Shown in pieces: positions 1 to 10,373 of a stretch of 64,000 bases of DNA (its first letter is position 1; each line of letters starts with the position of its first letter). Source of the stretch: Chelydra serpentina (taxonomy: Eukaryota; Chordata; Testudines; Chelydridae); assembly GCA_037349315.1 (NCBI GenBank), contig JBAIAC010000042.1:6944001-7008000 (forward strand), given 5' to 3'. Position numbers and translations under genes: made by a program. The notes under the pieces were generated by a model. That model searched no databases. It saw only the letters and a list, made by a program, of their open reading frames with translations, and was not told the origin of the DNA.

Positions 1-240
1 GTTTGGAGACCCCATTCTCTCAAAGCCAGCAGTTACCTCAGGAATATCTTTAATGCCCACCACCTTGTGCCTGATAGCCTTAGAAACCTCTGCCACTACT
101 TTACCCACAGTCAACTTTACAACACCAAACTCGTTGTCAACAGATCTGTAGCAGTCTGGGGTAGCCAGCTTCCTGACAGTTATAGCAACCCTCTTCTGAA
201 CCAGGACGACCATCCTCATGTGTGTGTCTTTACGCAGGAA
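1..240 (-). pseudogene. PIF/Harbinger transposase fragment, cut by window edge
   Basis: The minus strand reads open and resembles the helix-turn-helix part of a Harbinger (DDE_Tnp_4) transposase: a QKRVAI block, then KLATPDCYRSV, then a GVVKLTVGKVVAEV stretch matching the usual GVGKSTVG region, ending in a GFERMGSPN-like segment at base 1. The same blocks occur in the better preserved transposase at 58893-59367. The fragment runs off the window, so its state beyond base 1 is unknown. It differs clearly from the second copy and is probably another subfamily. Confidence 0.65.
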
Positions 241-365
241 TGGGCTATCGACTTTGTTCCTTACTCAGTTTAACCATCCTATAAGTATCCCTTTGAAACA
301 GAAATAAATATGCACTAGAGCAAATGGGTTTGAAATTGTTGTAATATTGGATGATATTTTTGGTT
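241..365 (-). repeat. Inverted copy of a local repeat unit
   Basis: Read on the minus strand, this stretch matches 545-690 on the plus strand. Shared landmarks are ggatggttaaactgagtaag, a tttcaaacccat/agt block and an aatatt..ccaat block. The two arms form an imperfect inverted repeat with a spacer of about 180 bp. The family is not recognised. Confidence 0.6.
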
Positions 366-469
366 CTGGCATCTGAGAACTAAACAATTTCAGCTAAAAA
401 CTGCTGAAAAGGGAAATTTTTCAGCGGAAATAACAATAAAAACGTTTTTCAAATAAAATTATATATGAA

Positions 470-700
470 AACCCAATTTTCCTTTGAAATATTTCAAGCA
501 GAACATACTTGACCACCCTTAGCTGGAAACTTAGCTTTAAACCAGGGTGGGGGGACATTAATATTGTCCAATAATTGCACAGTTTCAAACCCAGTCACTC
601 TATTGCAATCATGTTTAATTCTGTTTGAAAGGGATACTTGCAGGATGGTTAAACTGAGTAAGCAACAAAGTTGAAAACCCACAGCACATGTTTTAAATAA
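470..700 (+). repeat. Copy B of an unclassified repeat unit
   Basis: This unit aligns to 4945-5345 through ccaattttcctttgaaa, tattgtccaataat, a tctattgca block and aaactgagtaagca. Copy B lacks the hAT MITE found in the second copy, so it shows the pre-insertion arrangement. Whether this is a segmental duplication or an interspersed repeat cannot be decided here. Confidence 0.6.
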
Positions 701-705
701 ACTAG

Positions 706-845
706 CATCTTTAAACTGGGGCACAGAGAGTTGAAGCCCCCAGACGAAGCCTGTCTCTCTTGACCCTTCCCAAGGACATAGAGAAGGTCAATGGAACTAG
801 AACCCAGATCTCCTGCTTGAGCACCATATCCTCTGTCCCATATTA
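706..845 (-). mobile_element. MIR-like SINE fragment
   Basis: The plus strand shows the reverse complement of a MIR/CORE-SINE body: ggcacagagag, an aaggacatagagaaggtca block, then agaacccagatctcctg, then the complement of a tRNA-like head. It is diverged and partial. Confidence 0.5.
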
Positions 846-1430
846 CTGCCAGCTAAACAAAATGTTGTTGACAAGTAGAGTGCCTACGCCAAGAGGCAAA
901 GCCCTCCCATAGGTTTAGGTAGTGTCAACACTCAAGTGCTACCACAGCGAGGCTACAGCAGCAGTAAGATCTATCCTCTTTGTGGACTAGCCACCTGAGA
1001 GGGATTTAATACATGTGGTCAAGGACATGGCAGGGCATGAGAGAAGCCTTGCAGAGTTGCTTGTAAATGCTGCCCTCATGGAGAAGCACATAAGGGTACT
1101 TGGGCTGTGCAGGAGCTGTGTGCCTCCAAACCTGCCCATGCTGAGGCTCCAGAGAACTCTGTTCCAGATATCGAAGGATCCTCAGTGCAATTAAGAAGCC
1201 AGACGGCACCTGGAGTCTCTCCAGAAACACAGATGAAGCTGTTTGCAAACATGTCAATGGTCATCTCCTGCAACACTCTCATTGAGTTCACCGAGGGCAT
1301 GTCTATATGAACATTCACACATCAGGGCAGCGAGAGAGGCTCAGACACCGCAAAGGGGAAAGTCCCCCGTATTCCAGTTCATATGAGTGAGGCAGGGACA
1401 GGGGCTCAGACTCCCCTAGAGGGGCAAGGG
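846..1430. other. No recognised feature
   Basis: Short overlapping open frames on both strands (longest about 83 codons) have no recognisable domain and no codon-level signal. I see no gene or repeat family here. Confidence 0.5.
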
Positions 1431-1740
1431 CTCCCCAGATCTGGGCACACACATGGCAGGGGAGCATGGGGGGTGAACAGGTGCCCCTGCCCCTATTCTC
1501 ACCCAGTCCTCCTGCCACTTAGCCTCACATTCCCCACCCCAGTGTCACACTCCTCCACTCCCCCTCACCCTCACACCTCCCCTGAGCCCCCAAACTCTCT
1601 CCCTTCTCCTATCATCCATCCCCATTTATCCCCTTCCCATAATCCCTCACTTTAGTTCCAAAACTTTCTCCCCCATTCCCCTACTCCTTTGCCCCCCCCC
1701 AATACCCCTCCCCTCCCAGGAAGCACTCACACATCTAATG
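1430..1740 (+). repeat. C/CT-rich segment, possible copy of 9075-9360
   Basis: The plus strand is strongly C-rich with many CCCC and CCTCC runs. Its beginning (ccccagat..ggcacacaca..aggggagc) and the following ctgcccctatt resemble 9075-9160, suggesting a shared origin. Open frames here are compositional artefacts. Confidence 0.45.
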
Positions 1741-1877
1741 TTTTTCCCACATACTTTCATTAAATTTCCCCCAAAATAAAACTGCTACCCAGGACTCACA
1801 AATTGTAGCATCCTCCAGCTACTCGGCCCAAAATACCTTTTGTCTTGGGTGGAAGCTTGTCATTAATTTATCCTGAG

Positions 1878-2510
1878 TTATAAGAACATAAGAACAATCA
1901 TACTGGGTCAGACCAATGGGTCCATCTAGCACAGTATTCTGTCTTCCAACTGGCTAATGCGCCAAGTGCTTCAGAGGGAACGAACAGAACAGTTAATCAA
2001 GTGATCCATCCTCTGTCGCCCATTCCCAACTTCTGGCAAACAAAGGCTAGGGACACCATACCTGCCCATCCTGGCTAATAGCCATTGATGGACCTATCGT
2101 CCATGAACTTGTCTAGTTCTTTTTTGAACCCTGTTATAGTATTGGCCTTCACAACATCCTCAGGCAAAGAGTTCCACAGGTTGACTGCGTGTTGTGTGAA
2201 GAAGTACTTCCTTTTGTTTGTTTTAAACCTGCTGCCTATTAATTTCATTGGATGACCCCTAGTTCTTGTGTTATGTGAAGGAGTAAATAACACTTCCTTA
2301 TTTACTTTCTCCACACCCGTCATGATTTTATAGACGTCTATCACATCCCCCTTAATCGTCTCTTTTCCAAGCTGAAAAGTCCCAGTCTTATTAATCTCTC
2401 CTCATATGGAAGCTGTTCCATACACCTAATCATTTTTTTTTGCCCCTTTCTGTACCTTTTCTAATTTCAATATATCTTTTTTTCAGATGGGGCGAACAGA
2501 TCTGCATGCA
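1878..2510 (-). mobile_element. CR1-family LINE 3' part, RT C-terminus
   Basis: The minus strand encodes the C-terminal part of a CR1-type polyprotein at 2075-2344, with [28 protein letters not shown] and [11 protein letters not shown] blocks. The element end is the aagaacataagaac motif near 1880. The same subfamily occurs at 34061-35090. It is 5'-truncated and not functional. Confidence 0.85.
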
Positions 2511-2596
2511 GTATTCAAGGTGTTAATTTGTTCCAATCAGTTTAACAGTTCAAAGAAGCAGAAGGAAACTGTTTCTTTGAGGAGCTGTACATTGGG

Positions 2597-3005
2597 AACC
2601 CCTCAGTCAAATGACCAGAAATCTGGATCACTAATGCCCCCCTAGATCCCCAAGAGGCACACCAAATTTCAAAGTAATCCAAGTAACCATTCACATTTTA
2701 AAATATGCACACTGTAAGGAGTGAACATTTCCTTAAATGCCATTCTCAGTTTGGGTCCCCCAAAATTTTAGTTAGCTCCATGCACTACTTTGGGTAAAAC
2801 TCAACAGATTTAGACCATTTTGACCCGCATCACATCAGTAGTTTGATTTCTTGCTCTGAGCAAAAAAAAACAAACACCACTCTGGAAACTTTATTCTCTT
2901 TGCAACCCCTAGCTCAGATGTCCCGAAATTTGGGCCACTAACTCTGCCTCGCAGCTTCCTGGGGCACATCACATTTCAAAGGAATTTGATTGAATATGTT
3001 GTTGT
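2597..3005. repeat. Two diverged copies of an unclassified ~100-bp unit
   Basis: 2597-2700 and 2905-3005 share the order aacccct, agctcaaatg-like, cc.gaaat.tgg, cactaa, then cacatttcaaa. They lie about 300 bp apart in direct orientation. I do not recognise the family. The interval up to 3220 holds nothing else I can name. Confidence 0.4.
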
Positions 3006-3223
3006 TTGAGGACTTAGAAAAGTTGATCTTTGAACGGAACACATGATGCAACCTTAATTATAGTGGTGCTGGGATACCACTATAACATTCATCTGTTCCT
3101 TTACTGGCTGGATGCAGATCTCTGTCTGTTAACCATGATCTTGGATTATTCTATGAGCATTATAATAGGATTGTGCTGTTAAGCAACGGGAATCTCAGAT
3201 AAAGGAACAAACATAAAGCTCAA

Positions 3224-3362
3224 GTATCAGAGGGGTAGCCGTGTTAGTCTAGATTTATAGAAGAGACAAAGGGTCCTGTGGCACCTTATAGACTAAGAGA
3301 GGTATTGGGGCATAAGCTTTCATGGGCGAATACCCACTTCGTCGGAAGCAAGCAGTGGAAAT
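3224..3362 (-). mobile_element. Penelope-like element 3' tail
   Basis: This matches, in reverse, the tail of the element at 8540-8662: aggggtagccgtgttagtct, then gtggcaccttatagact, then the cataagctttcatgggcgaa block. It is a heavily 5'-truncated copy. Confidence 0.8.
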
Positions 3363-3449
3363 GAACATAAAACATAAAACTAGGCACCACAGTGCAGATA
3401 TTCAGCTTATGTCCACTGGAAAGGCACCATAGCACGATGCCAATATCTA

Positions 3450-3560
3450 CCATCTGGGCTAATTGACATTAATGGGGCTGATTTACAAAAGCTGGGGATC
3501 TGGCCCCATTTACACCAATGGAGCCATAGCTGATTTACACCAGCAGGGATTTGGCCCTTC
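3450..3560 (+). repeat. Module A repeat (gatttacaccagc type)
   Basis: Two successive units carry gctgatttaca and ggatctggcccc. They belong to a module that recurs throughout the window (29752, 42895, 47925, 52450 and elsewhere). No coding potential is seen. Confidence 0.6.
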
Positions 3561-3564
3561 ATAT

Positions 3565-4320
3565 TTGTTCAGTCTCTCTGACACATCTACAACCAGTGTG
3601 AATAAAATATGTTTAAAATGTCATACAGCATTGCACCTGAATCCTAAAGAGCCTTTTAGTTTAGTGTTGTCTGTAATAAGCTCCTCTGGTGGCTGCATCC
3701 CAAGAGCTTTTTTCCCAAGAAAAAATTCTCTGCTCCCCCAGCGGCAATTATGTGGAGTTAGTGAAGGAGCAGGCTATTCCAGGTCAGCTGAGCTTCTGGT
3801 GCCACTAGGCTCTTAGCCATTGTATGTCACATGTTTGTGCTACAATTCAATGTATTTGCAATCCCTTTGGGACACCTTTTGTGCCTCAGCCCTCCCATGT
3901 TTTTAGCCAAGCGTTCTTCAAGGGATGCTGCCATTGTGTGCGATCCAGGGGGGCGGGGAGGGTGCTGTTCCCCTCTGCAGGATTAGATTAAGGTAAGGCA
4001 GGTTGTCAGCATAGTTTGTTCCTGAGATGAGGTCGGAGCTGGGTTCACAGCCCTGGAGACCAGATTCAGCTATTTAGCCCCGGAGCAGGTGAGTCATGGG
4101 CTGTGACCGTGTCTGAATCCTGCACAAGTCGGGATCAGCTCTAAAGCTGGGAGGGGCTTTTTAGTCCCTCATCCCATTTAGTCCCTCACCTCTCAGCCAA
4201 GCCTGCCCAAGGAGGGGAGCAGGGAGCACCCATCTGAGAACTGGAACTGCAGAGAGACCCAGCAACACAGGAAATCCAGCAAAGGGACACAAATGGCTTC
4301 TGGATAATACAGTAATGCAT
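3565..4320. other. No recognised gene
   Basis: Open frames here are short and show no protein family. I see no recognisable repeat. Confidence 0.5.
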
Positions 4321-4323
4321 GCC

Positions 4324-4337
4324 AGATAGATAGATAC

Positions 4338-4384
<47 letters not shown>
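4324..4384 (+). repeat. (GATA)n microsatellite
   Basis: About 15 GATA units with a single interruption (tacata) near the left end. A second GATA/ATCT array lies at 28782-28865 against an OR start codon. Confidence 0.97.
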
Positions 4385-4779
4385 CCGATGATTCCTAGCA
4401 TTGGAGACTGAAATACTTCACAAATTGGGAAAAAATCCACAAAGACCAACACAGTAAGTTTGCTCTTTTAATTAAATATGTTAGGATATTAACATACAGG
4501 GCAAATTTAAGAACATAAATATGAATTACAAGTAGAACTCTGGAAGATATTTGCTATCTATTCAAACATCTAGAATCTGTCCGAATTTTTTTTATCAGAA
4601 AAAAATGAGTTTTCAAAGAAGTCCCAAAAATCTCCACATTTTCAAGTTTTGGCAACCAAGAAAAAATAATTTTCAGCTAAAAATGGCAGCAAATTGAAAA
4701 TTTTCAGCCTAAATTCACCCCCCAAAAGTGGTTTTTCAGTTTTCATATATGAGGATAGCTGAGATGTTCTATGAAAATT

Positions 4780-4926
4780 TGATTACCATGACTTGAGGAC
4801 TGCAGTAACTCAGCCAGAGGTTAGGGGTCTATTACAGAAGTGGGTGGGTGAGGTTCTGTGGCCTGCATTGTGCAGGAAGTCAGACTAGATGATCATGATG
4901 GTCCCTTCTGACCTTAAAGTCTATGA
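4780..4926 (+). mobile_element. CR1 LINE 3' end
   Basis: The segment has the characteristic CR1 3' terminal order: gtcagactagatgatcatga, then gtcccttctgacctta, then tctatga. It is a short 5'-truncated copy. Confidence 0.75.
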
Positions 4927-4944
4927 GTATGGTTAATTCAAAAT

Positions 4945-5530
4945 CCAATTAATTGAAACCCCCAATTTTCCTTTGAAAACAATTTAAGCAGAAAACTGGA
5001 AACATACAGTTAAGAAAGAGTGGGGAACACTAATATTGTCCAATAATACCAGAATTTCAAAGCCATTCATTCTATTGCATCCATTTTTATTTCCAGGGCC
5101 GGCTCCAGGCACTAGCTTTCCGAGCAGGTGCTTTGGGCGGCATTGAGAATGGGGTGGCAGTCCGTGTCCCACGGACACAATTTGGAGGCAGCTCCGCCGC
5201 TGTTTTGGCAGCGGCAATTCGGCGGTGACTGCTTGGGGTGGCAAAATTGGTAGAGCCTCCCCTGTTCATTTCAGGTTCAAAGGGAAGCTGCAGGATGATC
5301 AAACTGAGTAAGCAGCAAAGCGGATAGCCCCCAGAATATGTTTTATGTAGACTAGCACCTTTACACCAAGGGTCATAGTTGAACCAAGTAGCCAAAAGCT
5401 GTCTATCCTGACAGAGAGGATAGATGGATATGGAGGGGCCAATAGGACTAAACCACAGAGCTCCTGATCTAGCACCATATCCAGCATACAACACTTCTCT
5501 CAGCTGAGCACAAACACTGTAAATAATAAG
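4945..5530 (+). repeat. Copy C of the local repeat unit, interrupted by a MITE
   Basis: This is homologous to 470-860 (see copy B). The alignment is broken by the hAT MITE at 5094-5264 and resumes at gcaggatgatcaaactgag. The two copies are about 4.5 kb apart in direct orientation. Confidence 0.6.
5094..5264 (+). mobile_element. hAT-type MITE, CAGGGCCGGC ends
   Basis: This 171-bp element has inverted ends cagggccggctc and gagcctcccctg. It is flanked by 8-bp target-site duplications, tttatttc (5086-5093) and ttcatttc (5265-5272), with one mismatch. Copy B of the host repeat lacks it. A degenerate hairpin (ccaggcac with gtgctttgg) starts just inside the left end. It encodes no transposase. Confidence 0.85.
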
Positions 5531-5559
5531 ACACAGCCCATCTCCGAAAGAGTTCACAG

Positions 5560-5715
5560 TCCTAGTAGACAAGGAAGACAATGGGTGGGAGGGGAAACAG
5601 AGGCACAGAGAGAGAGAAAACGCCTTGTCCAAGGGCACAGAGAAGGTCAGTGGCAGAACCAAGGATAGAACTCAAGTCTCCTAAGTGCCACTGAACCACT
5701 CAGCCAGTCACAGAG
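5560..5715 (-). mobile_element. MIR-like SINE
   Basis: The plus strand carries the complement of a MIR body: aggcacagagagag, then ttgtccaagggcacagagaa, then ggtcagtggcagaacca, then aactcaagtctcct and a cactgaaccactc head. It is a fairly complete copy with several differences from the mammalian consensus. Confidence 0.65.
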
Positions 5716-5942
5716 GGAAACAATACAACACAGCCGTAACTGAGCGATGCTACTAGTCCATCATCATCCAGAGAGGGGAATGCAACTGGGATTTGGTGCC
5801 ATAAATCCATGTAGTAATCAGGTGGCAGGCGATCTGGGTGGTGTTGGGCAGGACTCATTACAGACAAGCTGCCACTTAGGATGCTGGGGGCGTCCGTTGT
5901 ATTTCCCTGGAAAGAAAAATCTGGCATTTTATTATTTGAAGC

Positions 5943-6240
5943 TACACCTATAGTAAGAGCAGGGGTGTGATTCCTCTGCTCATGTACCCATTCCTGTGCT
6001 AGCTCTTATCAAGTATAAACAGCACGGGTAGTGGCAGCAGAGGCATGGGTGAGCCATGCCGAGTACATACCCCCTGGTTTTAGGCCGGTTTGTACTAGGC
6101 TCAGTCATGCCTCTGCTGCTGGTACTCATGCTCCAGAGGCTATACTGCTATTTATATTCACACTAACTCACATAGAGCTAATGTGAGTGTGTGTACACGA
6201 GCAGGGGAATCACACCCTGGCTCATAGTGTAGACATAGCA
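5943..6240. mobile_element. Palindromic fold-back MITE
   Basis: The left arm (agagcaggggtgtgattcc, ctgctcatgtac) pairs with the right arm (gtacacgagcaggggaatca, cacaccctggctcat). Nearly the whole 300 bp folds back, including the inner ggcagcagaggcatg/catgcctctgctgctg arms. It ends about 400 bp upstream of the OR14-like start codon. Confidence 0.75.
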
Positions 6241-6589
6241 ATAGTTTCATGCCCAAATTGTGAGCCTAGTGTTTATAGCATCAGGACAGCCCTCCCATGC
6301 AGAAGGGGTGGATTGGTGTGGTACTTTGCTCCTTCTTTCATATTGCATCTTTCTCAAGCCATATCTTGAGCAGAAGGTGTAAACTGATGCAGCTCCATTG
6401 ACGGTAAGGGAGTTATGCACATTTACCCTAGTGTGATAATGCACTGGTCTAGTGGTGTGATTGTCGGAGTCAAGGAGCACTCACCTCTCCTAGTGAATTG
6501 ACGTGATAAGTGCTGTACACCTTTGACATTCACATCATGAGATATTACAGAGAGAGAATCAGGGTCATTCCCTCTGTCACTCTAATCCT

Positions 6590-6618
6590 GACCATTGCCC
6601 TGCTCCTTCCCTCCACAG
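6590..6618 (+). promoter_or_regulatory. Likely splice acceptor upstream of OR14-like CDS
   Basis: A pyrimidine-rich run (ctgctccttccctccacag) ends in AG at 6617-6618, 27 bp before the chosen ATG. Vertebrate ORs usually carry non-coding 5' exons spliced close to the start codon, so this is a plausible acceptor. No transcript evidence is available. Confidence 0.55.
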
Positions 6619-6645
6619 GCAGGACATCATGTACTGAGAAGGAAA

Positions 6646-7602
6646 ATGTCCAACTGCACCACCGTGACCGAGTTCCTTCTCCTGGGATTCTCTGATGTTC
6701 AGGAGCTGCAGATTTTGCACTTTGTGATATTTCTAGTGATATATCTAGCAGCCCTGGTGGGGAATTTTCTTATCATCATGGTTGTAGCTCTCGACAACCA
6801 CCTTCAGACCCCCATGTACTTCTTCCTGATGAATCTGTCCATCCTGGACCTTGGCTCCATCTCTGTCACCATCCCCAAATTCATGGCCAATTACATATTG
6901 AACACCAGGTCAATTTCTTATGCTGGGTGTGTTGCTCAAGTTTTTCTCTTTGTCTTCTTCACTGAGGCTGACTTTGCTTTCCTCACTGTCATGGCATACG
7001 ATCGATATGTCGCCATCTGCAAACCACTGCACTATGAGACTGTGATGAACAGGAGAGCTTGTGTCCAAATGGCAGCCAGTGCCTGGATCAGTGGGATTCT
7101 CTACTCTGTGCTACACACTGGGAACACATTTGCATTGACCTTCTGTGGAGGCAACATGGTGGATCAGTTCTTCTGTGAAATCTCCCAGCTACTCAAGCTG
7201 GCCTGCTCCGACTCGTATCTCAGTGAAGTTGGGGTTATTGCATTCAATTCATGTTTAACTTTAAGCTGCTTTGTTTTAATAATTTTGTCATATGTTCAGG
7301 TCTTCACCACGGTGCTGAGAATCCCCTCGGAGCAGGGCCGGCATAAAGCCATCTCCACCTGCCTTCCTCACCTCATTGTGGTCTCTTTGTTTGTTTGCAC
7401 TGGCATCTTTGCTTATCTGAAACCCACCTCCAGCTCAACATCAGGGCTGGATCTCATGGTGGCTGTTCTCTATTCCGTGGTGCCTCCCATGATGAATCCC
7501 ATCATCTACAGCATGAGGAACAAGGAGATCAAAGATGCTCTGAAGAAACTGACTGGGTGGTCACTATCCACCAAGAATAAAATTTCCAGATTTCTCCCAT
7601 GA
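6646..7602 (+). CDS. Olfactory receptor, OR14-like (class II), intact
   Basis: An odorant G-protein-coupled receptor of 318 residues, expected in cilia of olfactory neurons signalling through Golf. The chosen Met begins MSNCTTVTEFLLLGF. A Met 17 codons upstream also lies in frame, but a probable splice acceptor (6617-6618) separates the two. Visible OR hallmarks in order: N-glycosylation site NCT at residue 3, GN in TM1, TPMYFFLMNLS at TM2, [15 protein letters not shown] after TM3, the extracellular cysteines, SYVQVFTTVLRI at TM5, HKAISTCLPHLIVV at TM6, and PMMNPIIYSMRNKEIKDAL at TM7. TTVTEFLLLGFSD, ISTCLPHL and the general sequence match family 14 (gamma type). The frame is uninterrupted. 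A Penelope-like element begins about 30 bp after the stop. Family assignment is by recognition, and the ligand is unknown. Confidence 0.96.
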   Translation: MSNCTTVTEFLLLGFSDVQELQILHFVIFLVIYLAALVGNFLIIMVVALDNHLQTPMYFFLMNLSILDLGSISVTIPKFMANYILNTRSISYAGCVAQVFLFVFFTEADFAFLTVMAYDRYVAICKPLHYETVMNRRACVQMAASAWISGILYSVLHTGNTFALTFCGGNMVDQFFCEISQLLKLACSDSYLSEVGVIAFNSCLTLSCFVLIILSYVQVFTTVLRIPSEQGRHKAISTCLPHLIVVSLFVCTGIFAYLKPTSSSTSGLDLMVAVLYSVVPPMMNPIIYSMRNKEIKDALKKLTGWSLSTKNKISRFLP

Positions 7603-7631
7603 CAATGGCTTCATTCTGTGCGTATATACAG

Positions 7632-8665
7632 CTATCCTACAAGATCTTCACCAAGCATTCTCAAAACTACGCTACCCACATGAGGAAATAAGAAAACAGA
7701 TCAACAGGGCCAGACGTGTACCCAGAAGCCTCCTGCTGCAAGATAAACCGAAGAAAGAAACCAACAGAACTCCTCTGGCCATCACTTACAGTCCTCAGCT
7801 AAAACCTCTCCAACGGATCATCAGTGATCTACAACCCATCCTGAACAACGACCCCTCACTTTCACAGGCCTTGGGAGGCAGGCCAGTCCTTGCCAACAGA
7901 CAACCCGTCAACCTGAAGCATATTCTCACCAGCAACTACACACCACACCATAATAACTCTAACTCAGGAACCAAGCCATGCAACAAACCTCGATGCCAAC
8001 TTTGCCCACATATCTACACCAGGAACACCATCACAGGACCTAACCAGATCAGCCACACCATCACCGGTTCATTCACCTGCACATCCACCAATGTAATATA
8101 TGCCATAATATGCCAGCAATGTCCCTCTGCTATGTACATTGGTCAAACTGGACAGTCCTTACGCAAAAGGATAAATGGACACAAATCAGATATAAGGAAT
8201 GGCAATATACAAAAGCCTGTAGGAGAACACTTCAACCTCCCTGGACACACAATAGCAGATTTAAAGGTAGCCATCCTGCAGCAAAAAAACTTCAGGACCA
8301 GACTCCAAAGAGAAACTGTAGAGCTTCAGTTCATTTGCAAATTTGACACCCTTAGCTCAGGACTAAACAAAGACTATGAATGGCTAGCCAACTACAAAAG
8401 CAGTTTCTCCTCCCTTGGTGTTCACACCTCAACTGCTAGAAGAGGGCCTCACCCTCCTTGATTAAGCTTACCTCGTTATCTCTAGCCTGAATCTTCCCTG
8501 CACATTTATATCTGCCCCTGGACATTTCCACTGCTTGCATCCGAAGAAGTGGGTATTGACCCACGAAAGCTTATGCTTCAATACCTCTATTAGTCTATAA
8601 GGTGCCACAGGACCCTTTGTTGCTTCTGCAGATCCAGACTAACACGGCTACCCCTCTGAAACTTT
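7632..8665 (+). mobile_element. Penelope-like retroelement, 3' part with GIY-YIG region
   Basis: This is the 3' part of a Penelope-like element (PLE). It is open on the plus strand, with a 196-codon ORF at 7871-8461. That ORF contains the GIY-YIG endonuclease core: VIYAIICQQCPSAMYIGQTG, then SLRKRINGHKSDI and GEHFNLPGH. The Cys pair CQQC lies between the two half-motifs, as is usual for PLEs. The reverse transcriptase domain is missing (5' truncation). Downstream are the conserved non-coding tail gaagaagtgggtattgaccc, acgaaagcttatgct and cacggctacccctctgaaac. Only the endonuclease end remains, so it is not autonomous. The open frame suggests a fairly recent insertion. Confidence 0.9.
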
Positions 8666-9074
8666 ACAGCTATAATCAACTGATGGCGTTATTGTCTCCG
8701 TGGGAATCTGATGTGCTATCTGTTTATGCAAAATGCTGTGTTTCACAGTGGTAATAACCCAAACTGAGTTCACTGAAGTCAATGTCGTTACTCTAATTTA
8801 CACCAAGGTAAATTAGATAAGGATCTATATATCTATCATAAATAAATGTCCACACAAAAAAAGCAAGCCTTTGTTAACACAGAGTTAAGGTTGCCCGGTG
8901 GTATCTCATGCCCTTCCAGAATGTCAGGTTCAGCATAACTCAAACTTTGGAAAGCCAAGAAATACAGGGTTAAAGTGCATGCCCATGCAACCTTCACTGT
9001 GCCCCCCTCAAGGAGATGAATACAGCCTGAAACAATCCCTCTGAGAGGTGTGGGGTCAGACGCCTGATGATAGG
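8666..9074. other. No gene seen
   Basis: A weak pair of module units (taatttacaccaagg) lies near 8760-8830. Otherwise nothing is recognised. Confidence 0.45.
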
Positions 9075-10071
9075 CTGGGTCCCCAGATATTGGCCCACAC
9101 ACAGGAGGGGAACGTAGGGCTGTCAGGTCCTCCTGCCCCTATTTCCCCCCACTCCTCCATCATTTACCCTCCTATCCGCCTTCCCAGTGTCACACCTCTC
9201 CTCTCTCACTCCACCTAGACCCCAGCCCTCCCCAACCCACCCCATTTACCCCCCTCCCTATAATGACCCCTCCTGTTACCGGCCCCCAAATCCCTCTGCC
9301 ACTGTTCCCAACAATTCTTCAACCCCTAATCATCCTCCCCTCCTGCAGGAATTTGCATATGTAATTTATTTTCCTTTCAATGGCGTCAATGGGACTGATG
9401 CCCCTCTCACTCACTCTGGTGTAAATTAGGAGTATCTGCACTGGAGTCAATGTGCTTGATTCCCCTCTCAATCACTCCAAGGTAAATCCAGGTTGTTACA
9501 GAGGAGTATGTCTGGTCTGAGGAACAGGAGATTGAGGCCCTTTGACACCAGCCCCCACTGCATGCTCCAGCCACTGAACCCTCTTACTCTAGTCCCTGAG
9601 CGTCTTGCTCCCTTTGCCTCATACAGCCCAGACCAAAAAACCCCCCAAACATCTACAACTCCTAATAACCTCTCTCCCCTGTCAGAACCCTCCATCCCAC
9701 AGACTCTCTCAGCCCCTGTTCTTTGAGATTACCCCTCCCTCGGCCCAGAGCCAATTCCCCACCCAGAGTTCCTGACTCAGCTTCCTCAGAGATCTCTGCT
9801 TAACCCCTCTGCCCACCAGTCCCCTCCTCTGCTCAGACCCACAACCCTGACATGCTCCCCAGCTCCACGGAACAGCCCCCCACCCCTGCTCCCTTCTGCC
9901 CCACCTTCAAACACCAGCCCATCCTCTCCTCCTTCTCCCCATTGATGAGCCCTGGACACCATTTCCTTCCGCCCCCACCCTCATCCTTCCTCTGTCTGGC
10001 CCAGCTCCCCCCTTCTGAAGAGTGCCTCTAAAGTAGCTGCTACCCAGCACCCAACTAGTCTGGGGAACTCA
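9075..10071 (+). repeat. C-rich low-complexity tract with module B units
   Basis: The plus strand is C/T-rich throughout with few purine runs. The first 280 bp resemble 1430-1740. Two module B units (ctctggtgtaaattagg, ctccaaggtaaatcc) lie at 9370-9490. Open frames are proline-rich composition artefacts. Confidence 0.5.
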
Positions 10072-10373
10072 CAGGGCCGGTGCAAGGAAGTTTCGCGCCC
10101 TAGGCGAAACTTCCTTGCGCCAGCCCTGCGCCGCCCCCGCCCCCACAATGCCCCTCCCGCCCGCGGGCCGCGGGTGCTCAGCCCCCCCACCACCACCCGT
10201 GGGCCGCGGGAGCTGAGCAGGGAGCTGGGGGTAGCGGGGCGGCTTGCCGCAGCTGCCTCCTGGCTCCCCGCTCAGCCGCTGAGCAGCGAGCCGGGAGGCA
10301 GCCGCCCATCACCCCTCAAATCCTGGCACCCTAAGCGACCACCTAGGGTCGCCTAGTTATAGCGCCGGCCTTG
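10072..10373 (+). mobile_element. hAT-type MITE with hairpin head
   Basis: This 302-bp GC-rich element has ends cagggccggtgc and gcgccggccttg. Perfect 8-bp target-site duplications, ggaactca, lie at 10064-10071 and 10374-10381. Ten bp inside the left end is a perfect 15-bp inverted repeat (10082-10096 with 10104-10118) closing a 7-nt loop. The high CpG content comes from the element and is not evidence of a promoter island. It encodes no protein. Confidence 0.92.

Noticed and set aside
10072..10373. CpG-rich block that looks like a CpG island promoter
   Set aside because: It coincides exactly with a hAT MITE bounded by perfect 8-bp duplications, so the composition belongs to the transposon.
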